The notes under the pieces: generated by a model
Told to the model about the DNA's origin: nothing
Seen by the model: only the letters and a program-made list of their open reading frames with translations
The model's database searches: none
Position numbers and translations under genes: made by a program
Assembly: GCF_018324385.1 (NCBI RefSeq)
Contig: NZ_AP019536.1
Location: 496,001-560,000 of the forward strand
DNA length: 64,000 nucleotides
DNA from: Ferrigenium kumadai
GTDB lineage: Bacteria; Pseudomonadota; Gammaproteobacteria; Burkholderiales; Gallionellaceae
Reading direction: 5' to 3'
Part shown: positions 26,695-35,258 of the stretch, piece by piece
How positions within the stretch are numbered: position 1 is the stretch's first letter
How the letters are laid out: the number at the start of each line of letters is the position of its first letter

Positions 26695-26788
26695 TTTGAT
26701 TCTCCTTTAACTGGATGTCAGTTCCGGCTGTCGCCGTTTACAGTGGCTGGCCTCTTGCTGCCAGGCTCATCAACCGCCGTTAGTCCTA

Positions 26789-26815
26789 TTATCGGAAGGA
26801 GTCGGGAAAACTTTA
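26789..26815 (-). promoter_or_regulatory. Sigma-28 promoter of fliC copy 1
   Basis: On the minus strand the sequence is TAAA (26812-26815), 15 bases, TCCGATAA (26789-26796), one mismatch from consensus GCCGATAA. It lies 95 bp before the fliC start. The spacer and flanks are nearly the same as at the other flagellin promoter (28253-28279), as expected from duplication. Confidence 0.9.
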
Positions 26816-26844
26816 GCCCTGCCCGTGAAAATTTCGCTAGGCGA

Positions 26845-26951
26845 GCTTGAATATTCAAAGTGGCCGCAAAAATGGCAACAGGCCCGCCATTGCTGGCGAG
26901 CCTTGCAGGCCGGAGGGCCTGAGCCATGTTGCTTGCGTCCCGGATAGGTAT
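26845..26951 (-). pseudogene. Remnant of flaG 5' end between the two flagellin genes
   Basis: Downstream of fliC copy 2 the sequence aligns with the leader and the first ~35 codons of intact flaG. The frame is kept: SNMAQALRPARLASNGGPVA here against SNMAQAPQPARLASDGGPVA in FlaG. The position of the flaG start codon (26949-26951) is ATA instead of ATG. Homology stops near 26845, where the sequence changes to the A/T-rich block (CGAAATTTTCAC) that stands upstream of the fliC promoters. This is the scar of a tandem duplication with one end inside flaG. A 69-codon frame starting at a later Met (26927) survives but runs into promoter DNA and is unlikely to be functional. Confidence 0.85.
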
Positions 26952-26970
26952 TTTACCTCTCCTTATGTCC

Positions 26971-26998
26971 TAAAAGCCCAGCCGGTTGCCCGGCTGGG
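26971..26998 (-). terminator. Rho-independent terminator after fliC copy 2
   Basis: The same 9-bp stem and GCAA loop as at 25485-25514, followed on the minus strand by CTTTTA. It sits 16 bp after the stop codon of fliC copy 2. The U-tract is shorter than after copy 1. Confidence 0.82.
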
Positions 26999-27014
26999 GT
27001 TAATCTCCTGCAGA

Positions 27015-28157
27015 TTAGCGCAACAGGGTCAGCACATTGTTCGGCAACTGGTTCGCTTGTGCCAGCATCGCAGTACCTGCCTGTTGCAGGATCTGGTTGC
27101 GGGTCAATTGCGCGGTTTCAGCTGCGAAGTCGGTGTCGCTGATACGGCTGCGGGAAGCAGTCAGGTTTTCCACCGTGCCGGCCAGATTCGAGATCACCGA
27201 GGTGAAGCGGTTCTGGATCGCGCCCAGGTTGGCTCGTGCCGTGTTGACCGCGCTCAGTGCGTTGTCGATCTGAGCGATGGCCTTGTTGGCACCCATCACG
27301 GTAGTGATGTCCGTCGCCGCAAAGCCGGTGCCGGCAGTTTGTGCTGCAACAGTGGTGATTGCTCCAACGTCGGTTGTCGCTGTGCCACCCTGCGTAATAC
27401 CAACTTTACCCGCGACTTGACCGTAGTTGGCCAGCGTCAGTGCGCCTGCAGCATCGCTCACCGCCACAACGCCGTGTTGGCTGGAGGTGCTGTTGATTGC
27501 AGCTGCGATTTGAGCGCCACGCTCTGCCGCGTTGGTTGCTACGGCAATCGGCCCAACATCGACGCCATTGATAGTCAAGCCGCCCGCGACAACTGCAGCA
27601 AAGGTTGTTGCTGCGGTGCCAGTTGTTTCAGCGGTCGATGTGACGCCCAACTTTGCAACGGAGGCATTGGTGATCGAGGTGATCGAGATGCTTTGGCCGG
27701 CATCGGCGCCAACCTGGAACGACTGACCAGTGAACGAGCCATCCAGCAATTTCACGCCGTTGAACGAGGTGGTGGAAGCTACACGGCCGATTTCAGCCAT
27801 CAGCTGCTGCACTTCGGTGTTCAGTGCGGTGCGGTCGGCTGCGCTGTTGGATGCGTTGACGGACTGCACGGCCAGTTCGCGGATACGCTGCAGGTTGTTG
27901 CCCACTTCGTTCAGCGCACCTTCTGCGGTCTGCGCCACGGAAATGCCGTCGTTCGCATTGCGGGATGCCTGTTGATTGCCGCGCACCTGTGCGGTCATGC
28001 GGTCAACGATCGCCATGCCGGCTGCGTCGTCCTTTGCGCTGTTGATGCGCAGGCCGGAAGACAGGCGTTGCAGGGAGGTTTGCAGCGCGCCCTGGGAGCC
28101 GTTCATGTTGCGCTGTGCATTCAGCGAGGCGATGTTGGTATTGATGATGGAAGGCAT
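27015..28157 (-). CDS. fliC: Flagellin FliC, copy 2
   Basis: A second flagellin of 380 residues. The first ~185 residues are the same as copy 1 and the C-terminal ~115 differ by only a few substitutions (for example VSNLGG against ISNLAG, RIQD against RISD). The centre is shorter and diverged ([20 protein letters not shown]). Codon differences are mostly synonymous, while a stretch of about 190 bases in the N-terminal half (27650-27840 against 26190-26380) is nearly free of differences, which suggests gene conversion. It has its own sigma-28 promoter at 28253-28279 and an AAAGGAGAAT ribosome-binding site. Confidence 0.98.
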   Translation of the reverse strand: MPSIINTNIASLNAQRNMNGSQGALQTSLQRLSSGLRINSAKDDAAGMAIVDRMTAQVRGNQQASRNANDGISVAQTAEGALNEVGNNLQRIRELAVQSVNASNSAADRTALNTEVQQLMAEIGRVASTTSFNGVKLLDGSFTGQSFQVGADAGQSISITSITNASVAKLGVTSTAETTGTAATTFAAVVAGGLTINGVDVGPIAVATNAAERGAQIAAAINSTSSQHGVVAVSDAAGALTLANYGQVAGKVGITQGGTATTDVGAITTVAAQTAGTGFAATDITTVMGANKAIAQIDNALSAVNTARANLGAIQNRFTSVISNLAGTVENLTASRSRISDTDFAAETAQLTRNQILQQAGTAMLAQANQLPNNVLTLLR

Positions 28158-28252
28158 TTTGATTCTCCTTTAACTGGATTCATTTCCGGCTTGCTTGCCG
28201 TTCACAGTGGTTGGCCTGTTGCTGCTAAGCTCATTAACCACCGTTAGCCCAG

Positions 28253-28279
28253 TTATCGGGAAATGTCGGGAAAACTTTA
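28253..28279 (-). promoter_or_regulatory. Sigma-28 promoter of fliC copy 2
   Basis: On the minus strand: TAAA (28276-28279), 15-base spacer, CCCGATAA (28253-28260). It is one base from consensus at the -10 and lies 95 bp before the start codon. The spacing to the gene is the same as at copy 1. Confidence 0.9.
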
Positions 28280-28346
28280 GTCCTGTTTGTGAAAATTTCG
28301 ATGGGACGTCTCTGGTTCTGCATTTAGGATGTACTGAATTCCTCAT

Positions 28347-30155
28347 TCAGAGCTCCGCCGCCATGATCACCCGATTCTTGCCTTCCTTCTTGGCGCGGTA
28401 CATCGCCTTGTCGGCTCGCGCGATGATGTCCTCCTGTGATTCCTGTGGGGCGCGTTGCGCCACGCCGGCGCTGAAGGTTACCAGGATTCGTTCGTTGGCA
28501 TGGAGGAAGAATTGTTTGGTCAGTTCCCGCTGCAGGCGCTCTATCGTGGCTGCAGCTTCTTCCAGTCTGACGTCGGGCAGCAGGATGACGAACTCTTCGC
28601 CGCCGTAGCGGGCCACCGAGTCGCTGGGGCGGAGGGCTGCCTGGATGACTTTGCTCAAATGAATCAAGGCGCTGTCGCCAGCCTGGTGGCCGAGTGTGTC
28701 GTTGAGCCGCTTGAAGTTGTCGATGTCCAGCAGTGCGAGGCATAGCGGCGACTGGCTGCGGTCGGCTCGCGTGGCTTCGCGCTCGAACGCCTCGTCCATG
28801 CCGCGCCGGTTGAGTGCGCCGGTGAGCTGGTCTTCCCGTACCAGTTCGCTGACCTGGGTGAGCTCCTGCTCCAGTAGTCTGATCTTGGCTTCGGATTCTT
28901 CCACCTGTTTGCGCGTCGAAACGAGCTCCTCGTGCGATCGCATCGCGCTGGCCTGGATGACGCGGGTATCCTGCATGATGTCTTCCAGCAGGTGGCTGAG
29001 GTCGGTGAGGTTGTCGGTCTTGCTGATCTTCTGGCTGTAGCCCTCGATCTTGTGGTGGTATTCGCCGGTGCTCGCGGTGATCTCGCCCAACCGGTCGATG
29101 AACGTGGTCATCAGACTCTTGAGGGTGGACTTGGCATCGGTAAGGCTCTGCTTGAGGATGCCCTGTTTGATGATGGCATTGCGCAGGCTGCGTTCGGCGT
29201 CGGCGATGACGTTCCGGTCGATCGGATTGGCGATGATCTCGGTCAGAATGACGATCTGCCCGTGCAGCCATTCTTCGTCTTCGACCATTTCACCGATGTT
29301 TTCCACGAGCAGGCGCAGCAGGCGCACCAAGCCCTCGTGGATCTTGGCCTTGTCGCCGCCGCGCAGTTCGGCCTTGATCCAGAACTGGCGCAATTGTTTG
29401 GTCAGAGCGGTGACTTGCTCGGGCGTCTTGATGGTGCGGGCCTGCTGGGCGAGTACCTGAACCTCCGGCTTCAATTCCGGTTGCGCGCTGAGGATGCTTT
29501 CCAGCGTCTGGGCCAGCAGTTCGGCGAGCTGCAGCAAGGGTTCGTTCGAACCAGAGGGTGTCGCAGGAATCTGCGTGCCGGAGGTGGCCGGAGCTGCCGC
29601 GGCGCTTCCCTTCGCCGGTGTGGTGGAGGCGGCCGGCGCGGCGCCCTCCACCTCGATGATGCTGGCGGCGGCAGGTGAGCCGGCAGACCATGAGCGCACC
29701 AGGCCGTTGATCTTTTCGAACAGGGTGTCCGGATTGGCGCCGAATCGGGCCAGTACGGTCTCTAGGCCTTCCTTCTTGCGGGTGATGGTCAGGCCCTTGT
29801 GTGGGGTTTCCAGCTGGCGCAACAGGTCACGAATGAGGTCGGACCAGGAATTGACCGGCTCGTCACCGCTCCTTGGCAAGGCCTTGTCGATTTCCTTGAG
29901 GCATTGCTCCCAGTCGTCCGTTCCGATGGCTTTCTTCAGCGCGATACCGGCGGACGCCGACTTTGGCGTTTCGGCCAAGCGCTCGGCGATGGCGCGCAGC
30001 ACCTTCTCCGCACCGCTGTTCTCTTCGGTGGTGGTCCCGCTGATCTCGGCATAGATCTTCGCGTAATTGTCGGGTGTCGGCGGGAATTTGCGCGCGGCCA
30101 GAGTCTTGAGCGTTTCGCGGGCGAATTCGGAAGGGTTGGAGGGTTGATTGCTCAT
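28347..30155 (-). CDS. Diguanylate cyclase (GGDEF domain) with long N-terminal region
   Basis: The C-terminal ~165 residues are a GGDEF domain expected to make cyclic di-GMP: ARYGGEEFVILLP holds the active site GGEEF (residues ~518-522), and RPSD five residues before it is an intact inhibitory RxxD site, so product feedback is likely. LTGALNRRGMDEAFEREATR marks the domain start. The N-terminal ~400 residues have no membrane helix or known sensor fold that I recognise; the first ~60 (SEFARETLKTLAARKFPPTP, DNYAKIYAEISG) are seen in a group of betaproteobacterial cyclases. A helical coiled-coil stretch (residues ~390-435) joins both parts. It lies between flagellins and a two-component system. 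Confidence 0.93.
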   Translation of the reverse strand: MSNQPSNPSEFARETLKTLAARKFPPTPDNYAKIYAEISGTTTEENSGAEKVLRAIAERLAETPKSASAGIALKKAIGTDDWEQCLKEIDKALPRSGDEPVNSWSDLIRDLLRQLETPHKGLTITRKKEGLETVLARFGANPDTLFEKINGLVRSWSAGSPAAASIIEVEGAAPAASTTPAKGSAAAAPATSGTQIPATPSGSNEPLLQLAELLAQTLESILSAQPELKPEVQVLAQQARTIKTPEQVTALTKQLRQFWIKAELRGGDKAKIHEGLVRLLRLLVENIGEMVEDEEWLHGQIVILTEIIANPIDRNVIADAERSLRNAIIKQGILKQSLTDAKSTLKSLMTTFIDRLGEITASTGEYHHKIEGYSQKISKTDNLTDLSHLLEDIMQDTRVIQASAMRSHEELVSTRKQVEESEAKIRLLEQELTQVSELVREDQLTGALNRRGMDEAFEREATRADRSQSPLCLALLDIDNFKRLNDTLGHQAGDSALIHLSKVIQAALRPSDSVARYGGEEFVILLPDVRLEEAAATIERLQRELTKQFFLHANERILVTFSAGVAQRAPQESQEDIIARADKAMYRAKKEGKNRVIMAAEL

Positions 30156-30213
30156 GATTCAAGGGTTGTTTCGTTGCGTGAATTATCCGGCATACCCAAA
30201 TCGGCGATGATTC

Positions 30214-30240
30214 AAATAGCGGGCAGGTATCCCGCTATTT
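30214..30240 (-). terminator. Hairpin terminator after the NarL-type regulator
   Basis: A perfect 10-bp stem (AAATAGCGGG with CCCGCTATTT) and 7-base loop, 14 bp past the regulator stop codon on the minus strand, with an A/U-rich stem base followed by TGAATC. It separates the two-component genes from the cyclase gene 59 bp further on. Confidence 0.7.
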
Positions 30241-30253
30241 CAATTCCCGCAGT

Positions 30254-30895
30254 TCAGCTCTTGCTTTCCACCAGCTTGTGCGCGATGGCGTAGTGAACCG
30301 CCTCGGCATTGTTCTTGAAGCCCATCTTTTCCAGCATGCGGGCGCGGTAGACGCTGACGGTCTTGGGGCTGAGCATCATGATCTCGGAGATCTCGGTCAG
30401 CGATTTGCCCGATGCCATCAGGCACAGCGTCTGGTATTCGCGGTTGGACAGGCTCTGATGCAGCAACTCCTGCGAATCGCCCATCAGGTTGCTCAGCAGC
30501 TGTTCGGCCAGCGTCGCGCTGATGTACTTCTTGCCGCTCATGACCTGCTGGATCGCCCCGACCAGGTTTTCCGGCGCACTCTGCTTGTTGATATAGCCTA
30601 CCGCCCCGGCCTTCAGCGCCCGCACGCCGAACTGGTCCTCCGGATACATGCTCAAGACGATCACCTTGACGTCGGGCTGTTCGATCTTGAGTTGCTTGAG
30701 CACGTCCATGCCGTGCTTGTCGGGCAGCGACATGTCCAGCAGCACCAAGTCGTAGTGGTGTTCGCGCATCATGGTGACGGCCTGCAGGCCGTTTTCCGCT
30801 TCCCCTGTGATGCGATAGTCGGGGGTTTCCTCGAGCAGCATCTTCAGCCCCTTGCGGATCAGCGCGTGATCGTCGACTACGAGAATGTTAATCAT
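30254..30895 (-). CDS. NarL/FixJ-family response regulator
   Basis: The 213-residue protein has a receiver domain (NILVVDDHALIRKGLKMLLE; phospho-acceptor Asp54 in DLVLLDMSLPD; conserved Lys in GYINKQSAPENL) and a C-terminal LuxR-type helix-turn-helix with LSNREYQTLCLMASGKSLTE and SPKTVSVYRARMLEKMGFKN. It should bind DNA when phosphorylated by the kinase encoded just upstream, with which it shares an ATGA overlap (30892-30895). Target genes cannot be read from the sequence; location beside flagellar genes makes motility or c-di-GMP genes candidates. Confidence 0.95.
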   Translation of the reverse strand: MINILVVDDHALIRKGLKMLLEETPDYRITGEAENGLQAVTMMREHHYDLVLLDMSLPDKHGMDVLKQLKIEQPDVKVIVLSMYPEDQFGVRALKAGAVGYINKQSAPENLVGAIQQVMSGKKYISATLAEQLLSNLMGDSQELLHQSLSNREYQTLCLMASGKSLTEISEIMMLSPKTVSVYRARMLEKMGFKNNAEAVHYAIAHKLVESKS

Positions 30896-32031
30896 GGCGA
30901 AGGGGCGTCAAAGAGGGCTTGCTGGTGGGTGTTGCCATTACCGTTCTCGCCTTCGAGCGGGAGGAATATGGCGATATGTGTGCCTTCGCCGGGCGTGCTG
31001 CTGATCCTGACCGTACCGCCGAGATGTTCGATGCGTTCGTGGATGCCGCGCAGGCCGAAAGACCGCGGCTTCAGGCGGGCGTCGTCGCTGAATCCTACGC
31101 CGTCGTCTTCGATGATCAGTTCCAGGTGGTCTTCGCCCTTGACGATCTCGACCTGGACATTCTTCGCCTTGGCGTGTTTCAGGATGTTGTTCAGCGCTTC
31201 CTGGAAGATGCGGAACAGCGTGATGGAGTGGGTCTCGGGCAGGTCGATATAGTCCTGCGATTTGGTGATGGTGCAGGTGATGCCGCTGCGCTTGCTGAAT
31301 TCCTGCGCCTCGATCTCGAGCGCCGCGATGAGCCCGAAGCAGTCCAAGATGCCGGGGCGCAGGCTGTGCGCCAGGTTGCTGGCGGAGATGATCACCTTGT
31401 TGACCAGATCCTCGATGGTTTTCGCCTTGTCGGTGAGCTGCAGGTTGTCTTTGGGCAGGCGCTGGCTCAGCCACAGGAAGTCGATCTTGATCGCGGTGAG
31501 CAGGCTGCCTATCTCGTCGTGAACTTCGCGCGCGATACGCAGCCGTTCCTGTTCCTTGGCATCCTGAATGTGGGAAGAAAGTTCCTGCAACTGCTGCTGG
31601 GCGCGCTTGACCTCGAGTTCGCCCAGTTTGCTCTGGGTGATGTCGAGCAATATGCCTTCCCAGCGCGGCAGACCGTTGGGCATGGACTGCGGCGTGGCAC
31701 CCAGGCTGAGCCACTTGGTTTCGTCGTGCGGTAAGTTGATGCGTCCTTCCCAGTTCCAGAAGCACATGGTTTGTGCCGACTGTTTTAGTGTGTCCAGAAA
31801 AGAGGCGACATCTTCCGGGTGGATGATGCTCAAGAGGCGCGAAGCATCGCTTTGCAGGTCGGAGGGGGCGATATTGAGCAGTGCCGAACAGCCCTCGCTG
31901 ACGTAGGGGAAGATGAGGGAGCCATCTTCCTGTAGTTCCATCTGGCAGGCCATTCCGGGCAAGTTGGCAATGAATCCCTGGAGTTTGTCCGGGGATGGCT
32001 TGCTCGGTTGGGTGCGAGGGATATTGGGCAT
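30892..32031 (-). CDS. Cytoplasmic PAS-domain sensor histidine kinase (HisKA_3 type)
   Basis: The 379-residue protein has no membrane helix. Residues ~15-135 form a PAS-like sensor (GMACQMELQEDGSLIFPYVS, then LPRWEGILLDITQSK at its end), then a coiled coil, then a NarX-type dimerisation domain with RIAREVHDEIGSLLTAIKID (phospho-acceptor His171) and a C-terminal ATPase domain with FRIFQEALNNILKHAKAKNV (N box), DDGVGF and GLRGIHERIEHLGG. It should phosphorylate the regulator overlapping its 3' end. The 125-bp A/T-rich gap to divergent hisC must hold both promoters. Confidence 0.93.
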   Translation of the reverse strand: MPNIPRTQPSKPSPDKLQGFIANLPGMACQMELQEDGSLIFPYVSEGCSALLNIAPSDLQSDASRLLSIIHPEDVASFLDTLKQSAQTMCFWNWEGRINLPHDETKWLSLGATPQSMPNGLPRWEGILLDITQSKLGELEVKRAQQQLQELSSHIQDAKEQERLRIAREVHDEIGSLLTAIKIDFLWLSQRLPKDNLQLTDKAKTIEDLVNKVIISASNLAHSLRPGILDCFGLIAALEIEAQEFSKRSGITCTITKSQDYIDLPETHSITLFRIFQEALNNILKHAKAKNVQVEIVKGEDHLELIIEDDGVGFSDDARLKPRSFGLRGIHERIEHLGGTVRISSTPGEGTHIAIFLPLEGENGNGNTHQQALFDAPSP

Positions 32032-32156
32032 CGGCTTTACTGAATCGGTAGTTTTCCTAATTCAAACAGAGCTACTATATCATCATAACTGCCAGCAATC
32101 GCAAGGTTGTGATAAGCTCCGAGCCGTTGCTATTACACCGCGTTTTATTTCGTTTC

Positions 32157-33251
32157 ATGTCTTCCATTCCGGCACCTTCTCTCGTGAACGCACTACTGCG
32201 TCGCGAGATTCTTGATTTGCATGCCTACCACGTGCCGGATAGCGCGGGTTACGTCAAACTGGATGCGATGGAGAATCCCTATTCCATCCCGCCCGAGTTG
32301 CGCGACGAGATCGCCAGGGCTGTTGCGGACGCTCCCATCAATCGTTATCCCGATCCGGGTGCGGCCACGCTCAAGGAAAAGATCCGTTCGGTGACCGGCT
32401 TGCCGCAGGGGATGGACGTGTTGCTCGGCAACGGTTCCGACGAGCTGATCCAGCTGCTGGCGCTGGCGCTCAACAAGCCGGGCGCGACCCTGTTGAGCGT
32501 GGAGCCGTCGTTCGTGATGTACAAGATGATCGCGGCGTTCACCGGCATGCGCTACGTCGGCGTGCAGCTGGCGGGGGATTTCTCTCTGGACCTGCCCGCG
32601 ACCCTCGCGGCGATCGAGCGCGAGCAACCCGCGCTGGTGTTCCTGGCCTATCCGAACAATCCCACCGGCAACCTGTTCTCCGCGGACGCGGTGAAGCAGA
32701 TCATCGAGGCCGCGCCCGGCTTGGTGGTGGTGGATGAGGCCTATTACGCCTTTGCTCGCGACAGCTTCATTCCTCACTTGGCGCGCTACCCGAACCTGCT
32801 GGTGATGCGCACCTTCTCCAAGCTGGGCATGGCCGGCTTGCGGCTGGGGTTCCTGGCGGGCAGCGCGGCATGGCTGGATCAGCTGGAAAAGCTGCGCTTG
32901 CCGTATAATGTCGGCGTTTTGCCGCAACTGGTCGCCGAAAAGCTGCTCGATCACCACGATGTGTTGCTGCGGCAGGCGGAGCAGCTCAAGCTGGAGCGCA
33001 CCAGGCTGTACCGTCAGCTGGAGGCGGTCGCCGGTGTGCAGGTTTATCCCAGCGAGGCGAACTTCCTGCTGTTCCGCGTGGCGAACGCGACGGCTGCATT
33101 CGACGGACTGAAGCGACGCGGCGTGCTGATCAAGAACCTGAACGGCGGGCATCCGATGCTGCGCGACTGTCTGCGTGTCACGGTCGGCACTGAAGATGAG
33201 GACGCGAAGTTCATGGCGGCACTGCAGGACACTATTACTCAACCCGCATAA
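32157..33251 (+). CDS. hisC: Histidinol-phosphate aminotransferase HisC
   Basis: HisC is the PLP enzyme that converts imidazole acetol-phosphate and glutamate to histidinol phosphate. The 364 residues contain [60 protein letters not shown] and the PLP-lysine motif [17 protein letters not shown] start at the ATG at 32157; the frame is open 16 codons further upstream, but without family similarity. It opens the his cluster; hisG and hisD, usually upstream in betaproteobacteria, are absent here. HisB follows after 8 bp. Confidence 0.96.
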   Translation: MSSIPAPSLVNALLRREILDLHAYHVPDSAGYVKLDAMENPYSIPPELRDEIARAVADAPINRYPDPGAATLKEKIRSVTGLPQGMDVLLGNGSDELIQLLALALNKPGATLLSVEPSFVMYKMIAAFTGMRYVGVQLAGDFSLDLPATLAAIEREQPALVFLAYPNNPTGNLFSADAVKQIIEAAPGLVVVDEAYYAFARDSFIPHLARYPNLLVMRTFSKLGMAGLRLGFLAGSAAWLDQLEKLRLPYNVGVLPQLVAEKLLDHHDVLLRQAEQLKLERTRLYRQLEAVAGVQVYPSEANFLLFRVANATAAFDGLKRRGVLIKNLNGGHPMLRDCLRVTVGTEDEDAKFMAALQDTITQPA

Positions 33252-33259
33252 GGCAAATC

Positions 33260-33847
33260 ATGCGCAGCGCGAAAGTCTCTCGCAATACACTGGAAACCCA
33301 GATCAGCGTCGAGCTGAATCTGGACGGCAGCGGCAAGGCCAGGTTCGACACCGGGCTGCCGTTCCTCGAGCACATGCTCGACCAGATCGCCCGTCACGGA
33401 ATGGTCGACATCGACATCCTCGCCAAGGGTGATCTGCACATCGACGCGCATCACACCGTGGAAGACATCGGCATCACCCTGGGGCAGGCATTCAACCAGG
33501 CAGTCGGCGACAAGAAGGGGCTGCGCCGCTACGGTCACGCCTACGTGCCGCTGGACGAGGCGCTGTCGCGTGCGGTGCTGGATATTTCCGGTCGTCCCGG
33601 CCTGGTATTCAACTGCGAATTCGTGCGCGGCAGTATCGGCGAGTTCGAGGTGGACCTGATCAACGAATTCTTCCAGGGCTTCGTCAATCACGCCCTGGTG
33701 ACGCTGCACATCGACAATCTGGCGGGCAACAATGCCCACCATCAGGCCGAGACCATCTTCAAGGCGTTCGGTCGCGCGCTGCGCATGGCGCTGGAGCTCG
33801 ATCCGCGCATGGCGGGCGTGATGCCTTCCACCAAAGGAACACTGTAA
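33260..33847 (+). CDS. hisB: Imidazoleglycerol-phosphate dehydratase HisB
   Basis: HisB (monofunctional dehydratase form, 195 residues) converts imidazole glycerol phosphate to imidazole acetol phosphate. The metal-binding motifs are visible: [36 protein letters not shown] and [20 protein letters not shown]. There is no histidinol-phosphatase domain, unlike the bifunctional enteric HisB, so a separate phosphatase must exist. It lies between hisC and hisH. Confidence 0.98.
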   Translation: MRSAKVSRNTLETQISVELNLDGSGKARFDTGLPFLEHMLDQIARHGMVDIDILAKGDLHIDAHHTVEDIGITLGQAFNQAVGDKKGLRRYGHAYVPLDEALSRAVLDISGRPGLVFNCEFVRGSIGEFEVDLINEFFQGFVNHALVTLHIDNLAGNNAHHQAETIFKAFGRALRMALELDPRMAGVMPSTKGTL

Positions 33848-33853
33848 GCCCAA

Positions 33854-34489
33854 ATGGTCGATGTTGCAGTCGTAGATTATGGAATGGGCAATTTGCGCTC
33901 GGTCGAACAGGCCTTGCGCAAGGTCGCGCCCAACAGCGAAATTGCCGTCACGGACGATCCTCGTGTGATCGCCGCCGCTAAGCGTGTGGTGTTCCCGGGG
34001 CAGGGAGCGATGCCGGACTGCATGCGCGAGATGGACTCGCGCGGCCTGCGCCAAGCAGTGCTGGATGCGGCGCGCAACAAACCCTTCCTCGGCATCTGCA
34101 TCGGCTTGCAGATGCTGTTCGAACACAGCGCCGAGGGCAATGTGCCTGGATTGGGCGTGTTGCCGGGCGAGGTGGTGCGTTTCGCTTCCGACCTGAAGGA
34201 CGCGCAGGGCAACAAGCTCAAGGTGCCGCACATGGGCTGGAACCAGGTGCATCACGCCGATCACGCCTTGTGGAACGGTATCGCGCAGGATGCGCGTTTC
34301 TATTTCGTGCACAGCTACTACGTACAGCCGCGCGACGCGTCGCTTGCTCAAGCGACCAGCGACTACCCGCAGCCTTTCGTGTGCGCGGTGGCGAAGGACA
34401 ATTTGTTCGCGGTGCAATTTCACCCCGAAAAGAGTGCTGCGGCGGGCTTGAAGCTGCTGCAGAATTTTATCAACTGGAATCCTGTGTAA
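33854..34489 (+). CDS. hisH: Imidazole glycerol phosphate synthase glutaminase subunit HisH
   Basis: HisH hydrolyses glutamine and passes ammonia to HisF. The 211-residue class I amidotransferase shows the nucleophile Cys in [17 protein letters not shown], the VPHMGWNQ motif and the catalytic His-Glu pair in [13 protein letters not shown]. It lies 6 bp after hisB. The cyclase partner HisF is encoded two genes downstream. Confidence 0.98.
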   Translation: MVDVAVVDYGMGNLRSVEQALRKVAPNSEIAVTDDPRVIAAAKRVVFPGQGAMPDCMREMDSRGLRQAVLDAARNKPFLGICIGLQMLFEHSAEGNVPGLGVLPGEVVRFASDLKDAQGNKLKVPHMGWNQVHHADHALWNGIAQDARFYFVHSYYVQPRDASLAQATSDYPQPFVCAVAKDNLFAVQFHPEKSAAAGLKLLQNFINWNPV

Positions 34490-34499
34490 TCTCTCAATC

Positions 34500-35258
34500 A
34501 TGGATACTTCGACCCTGATCATCCCTGCCATCGACCTGAAAGACGGCCACTGTGTGCGCCTCAAGCAAGGCGTGATGGAAGACGCGACGGTGTTTTCCGA
34601 CGACCCCGCGGCAACCGCCAAACACTGGCTGGCGCAAGGCGCGCGTCGTTTGCATCTGGTGGACCTGAACGGCGCGTTCGCCGGCAAGCCGAAGAACGAA
34701 GCGGCCGTGCGCAGCATCATCGAAGCGGTGGGCAGCGAGATCCCCGTGCAACTGGGTGGCGGTATCCGCGACCTGGAGACCATCGAACGTTATCTCGATC
34801 TCGGCGTGACCTACGTCATCATCGGCACCGCCGCCGTGAAGGTGCCGGGCTTCCTGCATGAAGCCTGCGATGCCTTCCCCGGCCACATCATGGTCGGCCT
34901 CGATGCCAAGGGCGGCAAGGTGGCGGTGGACGGCTGGTCCAAGCTGACCGGCCACGATGTCGCCGATCTGGCGCAGCGTTTCGAGGGCTACGGCGTGGAA
35001 GCGATCATTTACACCGACATCGGCCGCGACGGCATGATGACCGGCGTGAACATCGAAGCGACCGTCGAACTGGCGCGTCCATTGCATGTGCCGGTCATTG
35101 CCAGCGGCGGCATCACCAACCTGGACGACGTGCGCAAACTGTGCGCAGTGCGCTCCGAAGGCATCACCGGCGCCATCACCGGCCGCGCCATCTACGAAGG
35201 CACGCTGGATTTCGCCGCCGCGCAGAAGCTGGCGGACGAACTGTCTCCGAAAATCTGA
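34500..35258 (+). CDS. hisA: ProFAR isomerase HisA
   Basis: HisA isomerises ProFAR to PRFAR, the substrate of HisF-HisH. The 252-residue beta/alpha barrel has the catalytic Asp in [17 protein letters not shown], the phosphate-binding [17 protein letters not shown] and [13 protein letters not shown] with the second catalytic Asp. The stop overlaps the hisF start (TGATG). Confidence 0.98.
   Translation: MDTSTLIIPAIDLKDGHCVRLKQGVMEDATVFSDDPAATAKHWLAQGARRLHLVDLNGAFAGKPKNEAAVRSIIEAVGSEIPVQLGGGIRDLETIERYLDLGVTYVIIGTAAVKVPGFLHEACDAFPGHIMVGLDAKGGKVAVDGWSKLTGHDVADLAQRFEGYGVEAIIYTDIGRDGMMTGVNIEATVELARPLHVPVIASGGITNLDDVRKLCAVRSEGITGAITGRAIYEGTLDFAAAQKLADELSPKI

Larger units (their letters stand above)
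25345..28305. repeat. Tandem duplication of fliC with flanking promoter and flaG start
   Basis: Two direct repeats of about 1.45 kb. Each begins at the A/T-rich block upstream of the sigma-28 promoter (near 28305 and near 26845, reading leftward), then promoter, leader, fliC, terminator and the first ~35 codons of flaG (ending near 26845 and near 25345). Only the left unit continues into a complete flaG. Boundaries are estimated by eye, to within about 20 bp. Confidence 0.85.

Noticed and set aside
26847-28247. 466-codon open frame on the plus strand, antisense to fliC copy 2, with a similar one opposite copy 1 (25573-26622)
   Set aside because: Both are shadows of the conserved flagellin codons; they look alike only because the flagellin genes are duplicated. 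Cys- and Arg-rich composition, no ribosome-binding site.
28324-29271. 315-codon minus-strand frame over the diguanylate cyclase C-terminus in another phase
   Set aside because: His/Arg/Gln-rich shadow; the GGDEF motif is in the annotated frame.
30156-30213. Possible sigma-28 promoter for the diguanylate cyclase gene (GCCGGATAA on the minus strand)
   Set aside because: The -10 has an extra base and there is no TAAA at the required distance.
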